Shown: positions 31,135 through 41,745 of the stretch, in pieces
How positions within the stretch are numbered: position 1 is the first letter of the stretch
How the letters are laid out: each line of letters opens with the position of its first letter
Assembly: GCA_949825065.1 (NCBI GenBank)
Contig: OX463859.1
Location: 9,457,850-9,521,849 of the forward strand
Direction of reading: 5' to 3'
Origin: Odontocerum albicorne
Lineage: Eukaryota; Arthropoda; Insecta; Trichoptera; Odontoceridae
DNA: 64,000 bases
Notes under the pieces: generated by a model
Told to the model about the DNA's origin: nothing
Database searches by the model: none
Seen by the model: only the letters and a program-made list of their open reading frames with translations
Translations under genes and position numbers: made by a program

Positions 31135-32310
31135 TATTAAAGGCACAAATTTGTTAGAGTTCTTGAAAGCATAAAACTGTCAAAATACTCACTTAGAGAT
31201 CTTCATGGCAAAAAAACTGTCGAGATAGTCGTTTTGAGGTATTACAGTCACAAAACTCTCAAAATACTCTTCTTAAAAGTCTGAAAAGCACAAAACTGTC
31301 AAAATATTCTCTTAGAAATCTTCAGTACACAACACTGTCGAAATGCTCGCTTTGAGATCTTAACCCTTCCTGTCCTGTAATGTGTAACTAATACACATTG
31401 CTTCTAAAAACTTTAATATCTCTATAAATATTATAAATACTGGGTTCAGATTTTAGGTATTCCTCCGTAATACATTTACGCATTGAATGAAAAAAAAATA
31501 TTAATAATAATTAGCACTTATCGGCCACATCAGAGATATTTTGTGAAAATCGGGAATAAATTCACCAATACAATCAAACGTGTGCCAGTATGTGACGTAG
31601 GCATATTCATTCTAAAAAAACCGCTATGTGTGAGGAAGCGATGCTATTCACGTCTCACTCTACTTCGGTATATGGGAACGCAAGAAATAGAATCTCAGTT
31701 AGCTCGCTTCTCTCGCTTAGTAGCGTGTTTTCGTTCGAGGTGGTCGCTTCGCCCGTTTTGTGAACGTCGTCCGATGTTTTTTTTCATGTTTTAGCAATTA
31801 AATTTCAATTATTATCACTTTTGACTTCAAATTTAATTCATTTAAGCGATTGGCTATGAATATTCTTATTTTTCCGATTTTAAATCGCTCATTTTTACAT
31901 ATGTATTGATGTGTATTGAATACACATCACCGGAATGGACGGATTTTTTAGCTCATGAAGGGAAAGGTTAAAGGCACAAAATACTCTGTTACATGTCTTA
32001 AAAACACAAAACTCTCAAAATATTCTCTTTCAGGTCTTAAAGGAACAAAACTGTCAAAATACTCGCTTTGAGATATTAAAGGCACAAAACTCAAAATGCA
32101 CTGTTAGAGGTCTTAAAAACACACAAAACTGTCAAAATATTCTCTTTGATATCTTAAAGGAACAAAACTGTCAAAATACTCGCTTTAAGATATTAAAGGC
32201 ACAAAACTCAAAATGCACTGTTAGAGGTCTTAAAAACACAAAACTGTCAAAATATTCTCTTTGAGTCTTCAAGGCACAAAACTGTCGAAATACTCGACTT
32301 GAGGTGGCAC
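31135..32310. repeat. Diverged ~40-bp satellite, split by a MITE
   Basis: Monomer core CACAAAACTGTCAAAATACT + CGCTTTGAGATCTTAAAGG, about 40 bp, in two blocks (31135-31363 and 31968-32310). In the second block a three-monomer unit recurs with a 117-bp period (AGGAACAAAACTGTC at 32041 and 32158), i.e. a small higher-order repeat. The split is at the TTAA of the monomer itself. Confidence 0.9.
31364..31967. mobile_element. TTAA-flanked MITE (family T2) in the satellite
   Basis: 604 bp between TTAA 31360-31363 and 31968-31971. Ends CCCTTCCTGTCC and (reverse complement) CCTTTCCCTTCA. Near both ends are palindromic pairs TGTGTA...TACACA (ATGTGTAACTAATACACAT and ATGTGTATTGAATACACAT). The 103-codon frame inside has no homologue I know. 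Removing it restores a satellite monomer. Confidence 0.85.
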
Positions 32311-32855
32311 TTAAGTGTCAAAAATCTACGTAAGTTTCATAATACCGACGTGTGATCTAAGATATACGACAGTTTATAAAAAAAAACGCTTGTTCGTGGT
32401 ATTAAATACAGAAGTATCGAAAAACCAGTTTAAGCATTTAAGTCACTAAAATGTCAAATAAATCACTCGGTGGTATCAAAGGCACAAGTTTGCCTATAAA
32501 TATTAATCAATATTTCTGTACCGTCTCATTCCTGCCCTTATACTTGGTTAAACCACTTCATAAGACAACATTCTTTAACTATAATTGAAAGAAATAAATA
32601 AATTGTCAACATCATAATTGTCAGTTAACCATTTTTAAGTTGATTTAAAGTTTTGTTCATTTTTAGTTAACTCGGAGTATGTTTTTTTTATATGTATTCG
32701 TATATTTTGTCGTCGGCGCCTTAACAAGTGCTGGTTAGCACATGTCCCTCGAGAATTGAATCATCGCACATGGATTCCCATTTTCCCACACTAGAGATAG
32801 GAGTGTTCATCGTCTACAGCTTTTTGCTGATTATATATATTTATTTATTTCGTAA
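32311..32855. other. Intergenic, nothing recognised
   Basis: AT-rich with decayed satellite-like text in the first 150 bp (CACTAAAATGTCAAATAAAT). Confidence 0.35.
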
Positions 32856-32859
32856 AGCT

Positions 32860-32985
32860 TTATGGTACATACATACCATCAGGCCGTCGCACTATCGAGA
32901 TAGGCAGAGACGCGAGAGCGCTAGACTTTCCTATCTATTCTAATATCTTCATTCCACCTTTCTTAGGTTACGCATCTCCACAGCG
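32860..32985 (-). mobile_element. LINE-R 3' end
   Basis: ACATACATACCATCAGGCCG, GAGATAGGCAGAGACGCGAG, AGCGCTAGACTTTCCTATC, then jumps to ACGCATCTCCACAGCGTTAA. Internally deleted. Confidence 0.7.
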
Positions 32986-33029
32986 TTAAAGGACTTGAAA
33001 GGGTTAACAAGTCCTTAAGTCATGTTGTA

Positions 33030-33765
33030 TTGTAATATGCTTTCGTTGTATACAGTACAACCTGGCGGATTTATTGTCGTGTGAATCACTTTCGACAAAT
33101 TAGAAAGATGTTGAACAACCCTTAAACCCCTTTAACGGGCATAAGCAGAAATCGGTCGCATATGCGACCACCCTTATGGTTATACTTATAAGGATTCATG
33201 TTCTTAATGAAACGTTTTTAAGTAACACAAATGTCAAATTGGCAAATGTAGTGGACGGGCAGAGGTCTTATTTAAGATGAATCGTCGTGAAGTTAGCTGC
33301 ATGTTCAGTAGCAACGATCTAAACATCCGGTCAATTTATTGTCAAAAATGTAAATAGGTATTATAAGTAAATCACCATTCATTATATCTCATATAAATTT
33401 TTTATTTCCTAATACAACCAAAACTTAGATATTTTTACCTAAACATTCATTGGTCACTTTTGCGACCACTGACATGACCCCTGAAATGGGCACAGGTCTT
33501 ATATGCGACCGCCTCATTTCCAAAAAAAATAATTTAAAAACACATTTTCGAAGAAATAAAGTTGATTTGATTCACATAATAATGATTTATTCAACAAAAA
33601 CTCAATATCTCAAAAATAAAAACATGCCCTATAAAGGGTTAAGTGAAAACCAACCAGGTATCCTTGAAAACCAATCTGTGTACGAACGGTTTTCGAACCC
33701 GCAATCTCCCGATTGTATGACATGTGTCTTACCAGCAATGGCCACGGAAGTCTTCTCTACTTGAC
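33030..33765 (-). mobile_element. SINE-A interrupted by a MITE
   Basis: 33030-33125 is the tail part (GTACAACCTGGCGGATTTAT, TTAGAAAGATGTTGAACAAC); 33639-33765 resumes with AAGTGAAAACCAACCAGGTA, 'TTCGAACCCGCAATCTCCC' and 'GTGTCTTACCAGCAATGGCC'. The interruption falls at CCCTTAA, matching the CCTTTAAGTG-type stretch expected in the SINE body. The 104-codon frame here is chimeric. Confidence 0.85.
33126..33638. mobile_element. TTAA-flanked MITE (family T3), piggyBac-type ends
   Basis: 513 bp between TTAA 33122-33125 and 33639-33642. Ends ACCCCTTTAACGGGCAT and (reverse complement) CCCTTTATAGGGCAT are typical piggyBac-type inverted repeats. Inside lie a perfect 16-bp palindrome GGTCGCATATGCGACC (33154-33169) and related GGTCACTTTTGCGACC and GGTCTTATATGCGACC near the right end. 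Confidence 0.9.
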
Positions 33766-33769
33766 ATAC

Positions 33770-34845
33770 AAGACATATACTCGTAATATATACAAGAGTG
33801 CTTTAGGTAAAATATTTTCAAGCCTTTGAAAAGAAAATTGTGTACGTGGATAAACTTGGTACATCTAGTTGGCTTATTGCTTTACTGCAATTTTTTCAAA
33901 GAACCAGTTCGTCTTGTATACATTATAATAACTGTTTCGTTTAAATTTAAGTAAAAAATACTCATCTTTATCAATAATTTTAGAACTTAAGAAAATAAGT
34001 TTGTTTAAGAATAAGGAAGGGAAACAAACGAAAATTAAGATAATATGATATTCGGAGTAATATGATGTTTTTTCAATTCTCTCTTAAACGTTAATAAAAA
34101 TGGTGCTCATCTAATCAATCTTGAAAGTTCCGGTAAACCGCGAACGAAGATGTGTTTTAATATGTTGGTATGCAAAGGAGTTTATCATTACCTGATCTAA
34201 GAGAACGGCCGTCTTCTGAAAGAAACTGGATTTCTTCGCAAAGTTATGTGAAGGAGAATTGGGATTATTAAGCACGCAAACCTTACACGGCTATCAGAAG
34301 TCGGCAGCCTGTTGTCTGCAAGGGTATATTTGAATGCTCACAACACTCTCGTGTAAATTCACACGTGTATTTTAAATGTAATGCGACCACAACACAGCTC
34401 AGTGTCCAGCGGAGCTTATCGCCCGGCTCCGGCACTCTCGGCAGCCTTCCACTAGACCACTTTCACTTTTTTAGCGCGAATAAATCACGTCTGTTGCTAT
34501 TTTTAACCGGTATGTCATGCACGCGTGTGCTGTTCTATTAGCTGTTCCATTCCGATGCCATCACGATAGCATTTTCGCTAAATGCTTTGTTTTAATAGGT
34601 CATCGAACACATGAATTCGATTCAACCTGGCCTTGGTAATGTTAATGTGCAGTTTCTCAGTAAATTCAATACTGAATAACTCCCTCCAATATTACTCCAT
34701 TGCTCTATCATATTATTAATATGATATACTATACGTATGGGTGCCAGCAAGGATTACGTATTCCTCGTGCTAGAAAAGGTCCAGAAAAGATTGTATCTAC
34801 ATGAGAGAGTGTGGATTTTATCCCTAACTTTATCCAATTATCTTT
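33770..34845. other. Intergenic, nothing recognised
   Basis: Likely unique DNA; 34380-34460 is relatively GC-rich. No frame above 70 codons. The frame at 34737-34943 runs into the LINE-J tail on the other strand. Confidence 0.35.
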
Positions 34846-34849
34846 TATT

Positions 34850-35405
34850 TATTTATTTGTTTAACACTCTTATTGTAAATACAATCTGGCGGGATTATTG
34901 CCAGGCGGCAATCTCTTCCAACCAACCAGAAAAAGTAAAATAAGCAAGTTACGTGGTCGCATAAATCATTCAAATGATTATCCATCCACACGAAATCCAT
35001 AAACACATACGTGAGCATATACCCACGAACCCCACAAAGACGGACCCGATCACCCGAACATTCTTTTTCATATAAAGTGAGATATCATCATTCAAAAGGA
35101 AAGGAAGGGATGGTGGAGAGGAAAGGAAAAGAAAAATCAGGAATGAAACACGTTATTTTACTGACTAGAAATTAAGAGTTTTTTTAGTCGCTTCTTAAAG
35201 CTTGCCAAGGACGGAGCGAGTCTTATATTGGTTTGTAACTGATTCCAGAGTCTCACTGCATGGACAGTAAAGGACGACGTAAAAAAGAGGAGCGGTAAAC
35301 TGGAAAGGCCAATAGACAATCTCTATTTGAGCGTAGCGCTAATCCATGATTGGAAAGATGCTGAAAATTGTCGGCGAGATAAGAAGGGTAATATCTTCTT
35401 ACTGG
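34850..35405 (-). pseudogene. LINE-J 3' UTR and C-terminus
   Basis: Mirror image of 16730-17226: tail (ACAATCTGGCGGGATTATTG, GGCAATCTCTTCCAACCAAC), 3' UTR (GACGGACCCGATCACCCGAA), stop, then the reverse complement of the 'RLWNQLQTNIR' codons (GATTCCAGAGTCTCACTGCA). It extends past TTGAGCGTAGCGCTAATCC to about 35405. Confidence 0.8.
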
Positions 35406-35799
35406 GGATGCATAGTTACAGATCATTAGAGAGTGGAAGATCTCATCGATTGGGTGTCAACTCTTTTTGTTTTCAGGGGTAATTTAGTTAACCCACCCGT
35501 CCTGAACAGTCTTGGTTTGTATTTTCCGGATAATTATTTGAGACAACGCCCCATAGATTGTTCTATCAACCTATAAGTCGAACCAACCTGCCTTTGGAAA
35601 CGCCGGTAGGTAGAGTAATCACACTTTTTATCCGTGTGTGTCCTCATATAGACGTGTTTCATTTGTCGCTCAGTTCCTTCAGGAAAAATCTCTTAAATTT
35701 AGCGTAATAATTTAAATGAGTTAAAGTTTTATACTGTTGAACATGCTACATTTTGTCATGATGTTTTAGTATAGCGTATATATTTTTACTATTGTCCTT
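35406..35799. other. Intergenic, nothing recognised
   Basis: Between two LINE-J pieces of opposite orientation; no support for a gene. Confidence 0.3.
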
Positions 35800-36290
35800 G
35801 TCAAGTGAGTCGTAAAATTTTGAATTGTTTAATTTTTTGTGCTTGTTATGTTTGGTCCTTGTACGAATTAAGAAAACCTGTAATGTGCAAAGGTCCTGAA
35901 AAAAAAAATATTTGTAAATGGAGTTTCATTCAATATTATAAAACCGTTAAAAACCTAGGAGTCCTAATGGATAACACTCTCTCGTGGCGAGATCAAATAA
36001 TTGAGATAAACCGAAGGTTCTTCTTCAGCCTTCATTCTCTTAAAGTATTGCAAATATTCCTGGTTACTAAAACCAAAATTTTACTCGTGCAATCTCTGCT
36101 CTTTCCGATTTTGAACTATGCGGACGTCTGTTATTTGGATATAACGGAGGAACAGCTGGACAAATTACAGCGTCTTCAAAATGTTTGTCTAAAACTTTGT
36201 TTAACTTGAGAAAGTACGATCATATAACTTCATACCAGAGGGCGCTGAATTAGTCGAACGTGATAAAAAGAAAAAAAATACAGACACAGC
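35800..36290 (+). pseudogene. LINE-J RT thumb fragment
   Basis: An open 134-codon frame (35805-36209). It carries 'VKNLGVLMDNTLSWRDQI' (a G-V-x-x-D-x-x-L-x-W block that follows the RT palm), 'PILNYADVCYLDIT' and 'QLDKLQRLQNVCLK'. After a frameshift it continues as 'RKYDHITSYQ'. The same region is at 53925-54110. This family belongs with CR1/Jockey-type LINEs. Confidence 0.8.
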
Positions 36291-36996
36291 CTTTAAGTAG
36301 CTTTACATCCCATATCCCAACATTGCCTATAGACAAGTTTTTACCTAAGCATAGGACCAATGTCTGCGAGGTAATATAGGGCGATCTTATCTTATTAACA
36401 TGACGATCATGACGATCATGTTCAATAATTGTGAAACTCGAAAGGAAATACTAGTTACACTTGCGGCACACAAGAAATTCGTCAATACTCATTCCTCACA
36501 GTTTTATTACTCTATTCATATTGACGTTTCAACGTTTCATTTAACTTCTTGAAACATAATTTAATCGTTTAAAAGCCGGATGGCATTTCCAGTCGGCACA
36601 ACATTGCGAAAGCACGTAACATGCAACGAGTACGTAAGGAATTTCAAGCTGGGCAATAACCTACATTTCTTTTTGATTTATTTATTTATTAAACACAGTA
36701 TACAGTCTTTTATCGACCATTAAAAATAGTTACAATAATAAAATTCAAATTTAAATTTCGAGTTCGTATGAATGAAATACGTCTCACAAAAAGTATGAAC
36801 ATTAACATGACGCTTGACACACAAAATATCAGAAAGGAGTACATGCAAAATTCCTACCGTACATTTAATACAAACATGAGACATACCAGGGCTCAGGACG
36901 CCCAACGCCGTGACGTAACAAAAAAAATATCTGTCCGAAAAAAAATAAAAACACAAATATATTATAATTCATCCAGTCAATATGCATTAAAAAAAA
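36291..36996. other. Intergenic, nothing recognised
   Basis: Contains a (TTTA)n stretch near 36678 that may end a minus-strand retroelement. No frame assigned. Confidence 0.3.
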
Positions 36997-37526
36997 CAGT
37001 TATAATTTAATACCTCGACTCTCAGTAGTATATAAATTAGAACCGATAGAAGTGTTAATATGCACATATCATCACGCCGTGTAAAATACATTACTTCAAT
37101 AATAATAATACATATCATTACGCCGTGTCCCTTGCGGGGTAGGCAGATATAACAGAACAATCACACAAACCTTCGCCTCCTCCACATTCATACATCTCGT
37201 CATGCACAATCTTATATTATTCATACTTCTCACTTTGTCTTCTTTCGAAGTTTGTTCCATTTGATCCAACTATATTTTCCTCGGTCTCGCTTAGAAATAT
37301 TAAAGGCACAAATTTGTTAGAGTTCTTGAAAGCATAAAACTGTCAAAATACTCACTTAGAGATCTTCATGGCAAAAAAACTGTCGAGATAGTCGTTTTGA
37401 GGTATTACAGTCACAAAACTCTCAAAATACTCTTCTTAAAAGTCTGAAAAGCACAAAACTGTCAAAATATTCTCTTAGAAATCTTCAGTACACAACACTG
37501 TCGAAATGCTCGCTTTGAGATCTTAA

Positions 37527-38782
37527 CCCTTCCTGTCCTGTAATGTGTAACTAATACACATTGCTTCTAAAAACTTTAATATCTCTATAAATATTATAAA
37601 TACTGGGTTCAGATTTTAGGTATTCCTCCGTAATACATTTACGCATTGAATGAAAAAAATAATATTAATAATAATTAGCACTTATCGGCCACATCAGACA
37701 TATTTTGTGAAAATCGGGAATAAATTCACCAATACAATCAAACGTGTGCCAGTATGTGACGTAGGTATATTCATTCTAAAAAATCGCTATGGGTGAGGAA
37801 GTGACGCTATTCACGTCTCACTCTACTTCGGTATATGGGAACGCAATAAATAGAATCTCAGTTCGCTCGCTTCTCTCGCTTAGTAACGGGGTTTCGTTCG
37901 AGGTGGTCGTTTCGCCCGTTTTGTGAACGTCGTCCGATGTTTTTTTTTTCATGTTTTCAGCAATTAAATTTGAATTATTATCACTTTTGACTTTAAATTT
38001 AATTAATTTAAGCGATTGGCTATGAAGCTATTGCTTTTGGAGGCCGGTGGGGGCGCAGAACTCACTCATGGTGGATAAAGTACAAAAAAATATCTATGAT
38101 ATGTCTATATGAGAGAGTGCGGTGTCTATTCATGGCTTTATCCTACTCAGTTTCTGCTGGGCATGCTCGGGTATAACTCCTTGAGCGTAAGAAGAGATCT
38201 GCGTCTCCTGGTATACGTTGTCAAACTCGTTCGAGGAGTTGTGAGCTGTCCAGCATTACTACAAAGATTAGCGTTAAATGTTCCTAACAATTACACTAGA
38301 CTGCGCCGGCAAGAACTGTTCTCAATAACATACGGAAAAACGGGTCTTCCAGCCGCTATGACTGTTGGAAGGGCCTTAACTTTTTTGAACGGGACTGCTT
38401 CAGATATTGACATATTTCATATCACATTACCAAAGCAAAAGTAAATTTTCTTCTAAGATTTAGCGCGTTAGAAAGCACTCATCAACGTACTGAAGTGACT
38501 GTGAATATACGAGTATGTGTATCATATGTTTGTGTGTATATACGAGTATGTATGCATATAAATTATTTTTTATTTAATGTAATTTTTAATTTTTTTTATT
38601 ATATGTAATTTTTCTTTATTTTTAATATGTCTTGTATTTTTCAAAGTAATTGGGCTAAGCCTGTTTTGAGAAAATAAATAAAAATAGTCTTATTTTTCCG
38701 ATTTTAAATCGCTCATTTTTACATGTGTTTTGAATACACATCACCGGAACGGGTGGATTTTTTTAGCACAGGAAGGGAAAGG
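37527..38782. mobile_element. TTAA-flanked MITE (family T2), filled copy
   Basis: TTAA at 37523-37526 and 38783-38786. Same ends and palindromes as 31364-31967, with the Jockey-like LINE inserted 67% of the way along. Slight decay relative to copy 1 at the right palindrome (ATGTGTTTTGAATACACAT). Confidence 0.85.
38037..38694 (+). mobile_element. 5'-truncated Jockey-like LINE
   Basis: The frame 38109-38444 reads 'LGMLGYNSLSVRRDLRLL', 'LLQRLALNVPNNYTRLRRQE', 'ITYGKTGLPAAMTVGRALTF' and 'LNGTASDIDIFHITL' then stop. This is the usual C-terminus of insect Jockey-type LINE proteins (L-G-x-x-S-L-x-x-R-R...P-x-x-x-A...LN). The 3' UTR ends TTGGGCTAAGCCTGTTTTGA and AAATAAATAAAAA. Its limits are set by comparison with the empty site in copy 1. 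Confidence 0.9.
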
Positions 38783-38784
38783 TT

Positions 38785-38905
38785 AAGAGAGCAGACTCTC
38801 TTCAAACGGGGTCCAACTCGGAACTCGAACCCGCTATTATTGATAGATTGAAAATATTACAAAATAAATATACATGTTTGTAAGTTGAGTGTAAATATAG
38901 GAAGG
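38785..38905 (-). repeat. Repeat C
   Basis: AGAGAGCAGACTCTCTTCAA, 'CCCGCTATTATTGATAGATT', GAAAATATTACAAAATAAAT and AAGTTGAGTGTAA match 14600-14690. It abuts the right TTAA of the T2 MITE. Confidence 0.65.
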
Positions 38906-39360
38906 CAGTGGGTTTTTGAATAGTTCTCTATATTGTATTGTATACAATGAAAGTGTAATTAATACAGTATTTAAAGTCTGCTCAAACTCAACGAGTATTG
39001 ACATTTAAGATCTCAACACCGTGTGACCTTTCGATGTGATGTCGTATGAACAATTGTGTGTTTCCAAGCATCGTTTTATTTAGCTCTCATTCAATTTATT
39101 TTATTTTCGGGTTCTCCTTTATCGATATTCTCAAAGTTCATGACAATTAGGAACTAACAGAGCTGTGTTTAAAAATGTATAAACAGTTCTCTGCTTGATT
39201 CCAAGTAAATACCTTAAGACCTCAATTACAACATGGAAACTTCGCCTATACACTAACAACAGTCATTCAACGTGAAATCGTTAAAATTTAAATAATAATT
39301 CTACTACTAGAAATAACCAAAAAATAATCCAAGTCACATAAAGCCAGCTTTTTACACTAA
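38906..39360. other. Intergenic, nothing recognised
   Basis: No assigned element. Confidence 0.3.
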
Positions 39361-39362
39361 TT

Positions 39363-39895
39363 TTACTCTCCGGAAACTCTTATTTAATGGGAAAGGCAAA
39401 AATGGAATACTTAGCAACAGTGGTGTGTATAAACTTTTATGTGCTGACTGTGATAATTTCTATATAGGAAAGACAGAAAGATCTTTTGAAAAGAGATTTC
39501 GTGAACACAAATCCGCCTTAACAAATCCACTAATTTATTCTGAAATGGCTAATCATTGTCACCGTGAAAACCATACTTTTTCTATCGATCATGCCAAATT
39601 CTTACATATCAGTAGTAACGGAAATAAATTGGACAGATTAGAGGCCCTAGAAATTTCTAAGTCAGTACACCGATCCGAACATCTATTGAACAGTTATTTC
39701 CCAAAAATCTCTCCGCTCTTGGCCGAAATTGTCCCATGCCTCCCTCATCCCTCAGCCCCTAACCGTTGAAGCGTGTATATCGGTACCAGGTCGAACAGCA
39801 TTTAGTATTGTTTGCGCTCCCCTGAAGATGAGGTGAAAGCCTTGAAACCGGTTGGGTTATACCGTCACAACAAAGTGGAATAAACAGTGTTTGAT
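39363..39895 (+). pseudogene. Penelope-like element, GIY-YIG endonuclease and 3' end
   Basis: In frame from about 39367 to the stop at 39767: 'GVYKLLCADCDNFYIGKTER' followed by SFEKRFREH is the GIY-YIG core with the C-x-x-C insertion typical of Penelope-like elements. The catalytic Arg (RF.EH) and a downstream Glu (LDRLEALEI) are present. The 3' UTR has CTGAAGATGAGGTGAAAGCC and GAAACCGGTTGGG. The RT part is missing. The frame looks intact over about 130 codons, so this copy is probably young. Confidence 0.9.
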
Positions 39896-40490
39896 AAAAA
39901 TAAATTACACCTTCAGATTTTCTTGATTTTTGGTTTACAGTTTGTACCTATGGAGAAAAACGAAAAGTATTCTTTTTTACATTTTTTTTTATAGATATAT
40001 TTTGTTGTTTTTTTTTTTAAATCCAACGAGCAAACATCTTCGTGATTTGGAAATACATAATGGCTGATCTATCATGGATGGTATATGGTAGAGAAATCAT
40101 ATAGTACTTATTTAAAAATGTGTATTAATGATACAAATCACGACTTCCTAAAGCAATCCAATTTTCCGTTTTAACCCTTCCGTGATACCTATGTGTATCT
40201 TGACATTATTCACATATTTAATCGCTCACGATCCCGAGACAAAACTTGGTGGACGTATACAAAAGGGTGTAAAGAATTTTTTTCAAAATTTAAAAAATAT
40301 CGATGTTTAAGCAAACCAAAAACGAGAATTTCGGTTCGGTTTCTCAAAAAAAAAAATCAACTCATTTGTAGATACTCGTAATTTAAAAGCCAAATCGAGT
40401 TGTTACATATAATTTGAAAGCTCATTTTAGCAGCCTCAAATTAGTCCTATATGATTTCTCTTTTATATACACGCGGATTTTAGTTTTTTT
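39896..40490. other. Unassigned, possible T2 MITE end
   Basis: TTAACCCTTCCGTGATACC at 40172 resembles the left end of the T2 MITE, with ATGTGTATCTTGACAT after it. I cannot find the matching right end. The rest is AT-rich with A/T runs. Confidence 0.25.
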
Positions 40491-40494
40491 GGCA

Positions 40495-41010
40495 TACATA
40501 TTGGCATACATTTGGCACCATCACACCGTTTCCCTGTTGGGGCAGGCTGAGAGAACAGAGCGCCAGAGCTTCCTATCTTCACACACGCACATATTTCTCC
40601 TTTTCCAGTTTCATAAATTCATACAGCTTCTACGATCGTTCACTTGATCTCACCATACTTTCTCAAGTCTTCCTCTACCACGCATTCCACTCAAATTAAC
40701 ACAGTAATTTTTTTTTGTTAATCTTTCTTCATTCATTCGTTTTTCTTCATCTTACTCAACACATAATAAGCCTTAAGTTCACATTCATCCATTAATCACT
40801 TCAATCCGTATTCTGACATAGATTGTCATCTAATTATGTATTTTTAAATCATTTATTCGGCTCTTTTCAGTATATTTCCACGTCCACGTTTCTCTCCCAT
40901 ACATCAAAGTTGGTACTAAAATACTCTTGTGGAATATAATCTTACCAGACTTTATTACTGTCCGGTTCGAATGTAAAGATTTTGTTGCCTTTTGGCGTTT
41001 TTCCGATACT
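40495..41010 (-). mobile_element. LINE-R 3' region
   Basis: GGCACCATCACACCGTTTCC, GGGGCAGGCTGAGAGAACAG, CACGTCCACGTTTCTCTCCC, CATACATCAAAGTTGGTAC. The minus-strand frame 40830-41021 includes 'ILVPTLMYGRETWTWKYTEK', the most readable copy of that block, then 'SRINDLKIH'. Confidence 0.8.
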
Positions 41011-41429
41011 TTTAAAAACATAACTGCATTGCAAAAAATCTGTAAAAAATAACTGTGTGCCCTGGGTACAAATTGTCAACTAATCATAAAATCGAGACAA
41101 TCTAATGGGTTAAGGTGGAAAGTTTGTGTTGAGTTGACGTGACTTAATAATATACATTAATTAAAGTTGTTCTCGTGTGACTAATATGATTATTATTGCA
41201 TTCCCATTAAGTCATATTTACAATACCGCAATTATATTTTAACGGCAATGACCGTATCATTCATTTTATCATACGAGTGCACACATTGTGCGTCAGTCAA
41301 TTGTTCAACACTTTCACACGACAGCTCATACATTCTTTCACATTCCATTCCATTTACGCCGAGGATTATATCACTCGTTGTGCAACAATACCCAGACATA
41401 TGATCGTTTCTTATGGGCGTATCTTGAAG

Positions 41430-41743
41430 TGAATAAAGATCAATGTGAACTTAAGGCTGATGTGTTGATTAAGATGATGAAGAGCATGCTGAGATGGATT
41501 GAGAATGTGGAACGAATGAGTGAAGAAAGACTAACGAAACAGATATATAGTGAAAATATGAGTGGAATACGTGTTAGGAGAAGACCATGGGAAGTGTGGT
41601 TGGATCAAGTGAATGATATTTTGAAAGAAGGAAACGTAGAAAGTCAAAGACATCGTAGCAGTTTTCTGCGAGTATGCATCATATGTACAAAAAGGCTAAG
41701 AATGTCTTCCCAGCTTACCTCGGGAAAATGACGTGAAGATACG
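41430..41743 (+). pseudogene. LINE-R C-terminus, host of the mariner
   Basis: Best-kept reading frame of the family (inside 41288-41731): 'CELKADVLIKMMKSMLRW', 'ERMSEERLTKQIYSENMSG', 'RRRPWEVWLDQVNDILKEGN', 'VESQRHRSS'. The first 45 codons of that frame are not LINE. The LINE 3' end (TCGGGAAAATGACGTGAAGA, TACG) is cut by mariner at 41744 and resumes at 42670 with TATCTTGGGATGGTACGAG. Confidence 0.8.
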
Positions 41744-41745
41744 TA

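Larger units (their letters stand above)
30834..31971. repeat. Segmental duplication, copy 1
   Basis: 30834-31971 is nearly identical to 36997-38786 once a 0.66-kb LINE in the second copy is removed. The block contains a LINE-R end, part of a 40-bp satellite and one TTAA MITE. Differences are sparse substitutions and short length changes (for example in A runs near 31490 and T runs near 31780). Confidence 0.95.
36997..38786. repeat. Segmental duplication, copy 2 (with LINE insertion)
   Basis: Matches 30834-31971 from CAGTTATAATTT onward. It includes the LINE-R end (37055-37290), the satellite block (37300-37522) and the T2 MITE (37527-38782), the last interrupted at 38037. To the right of the MITE the satellite is missing and repeat C begins. 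Confidence 0.95.

Noticed and set aside
33450..33764. 104-codon plus-strand frame
   Set aside because: Spans the junction between a MITE and a SINE-A; chimeric and non-functional.
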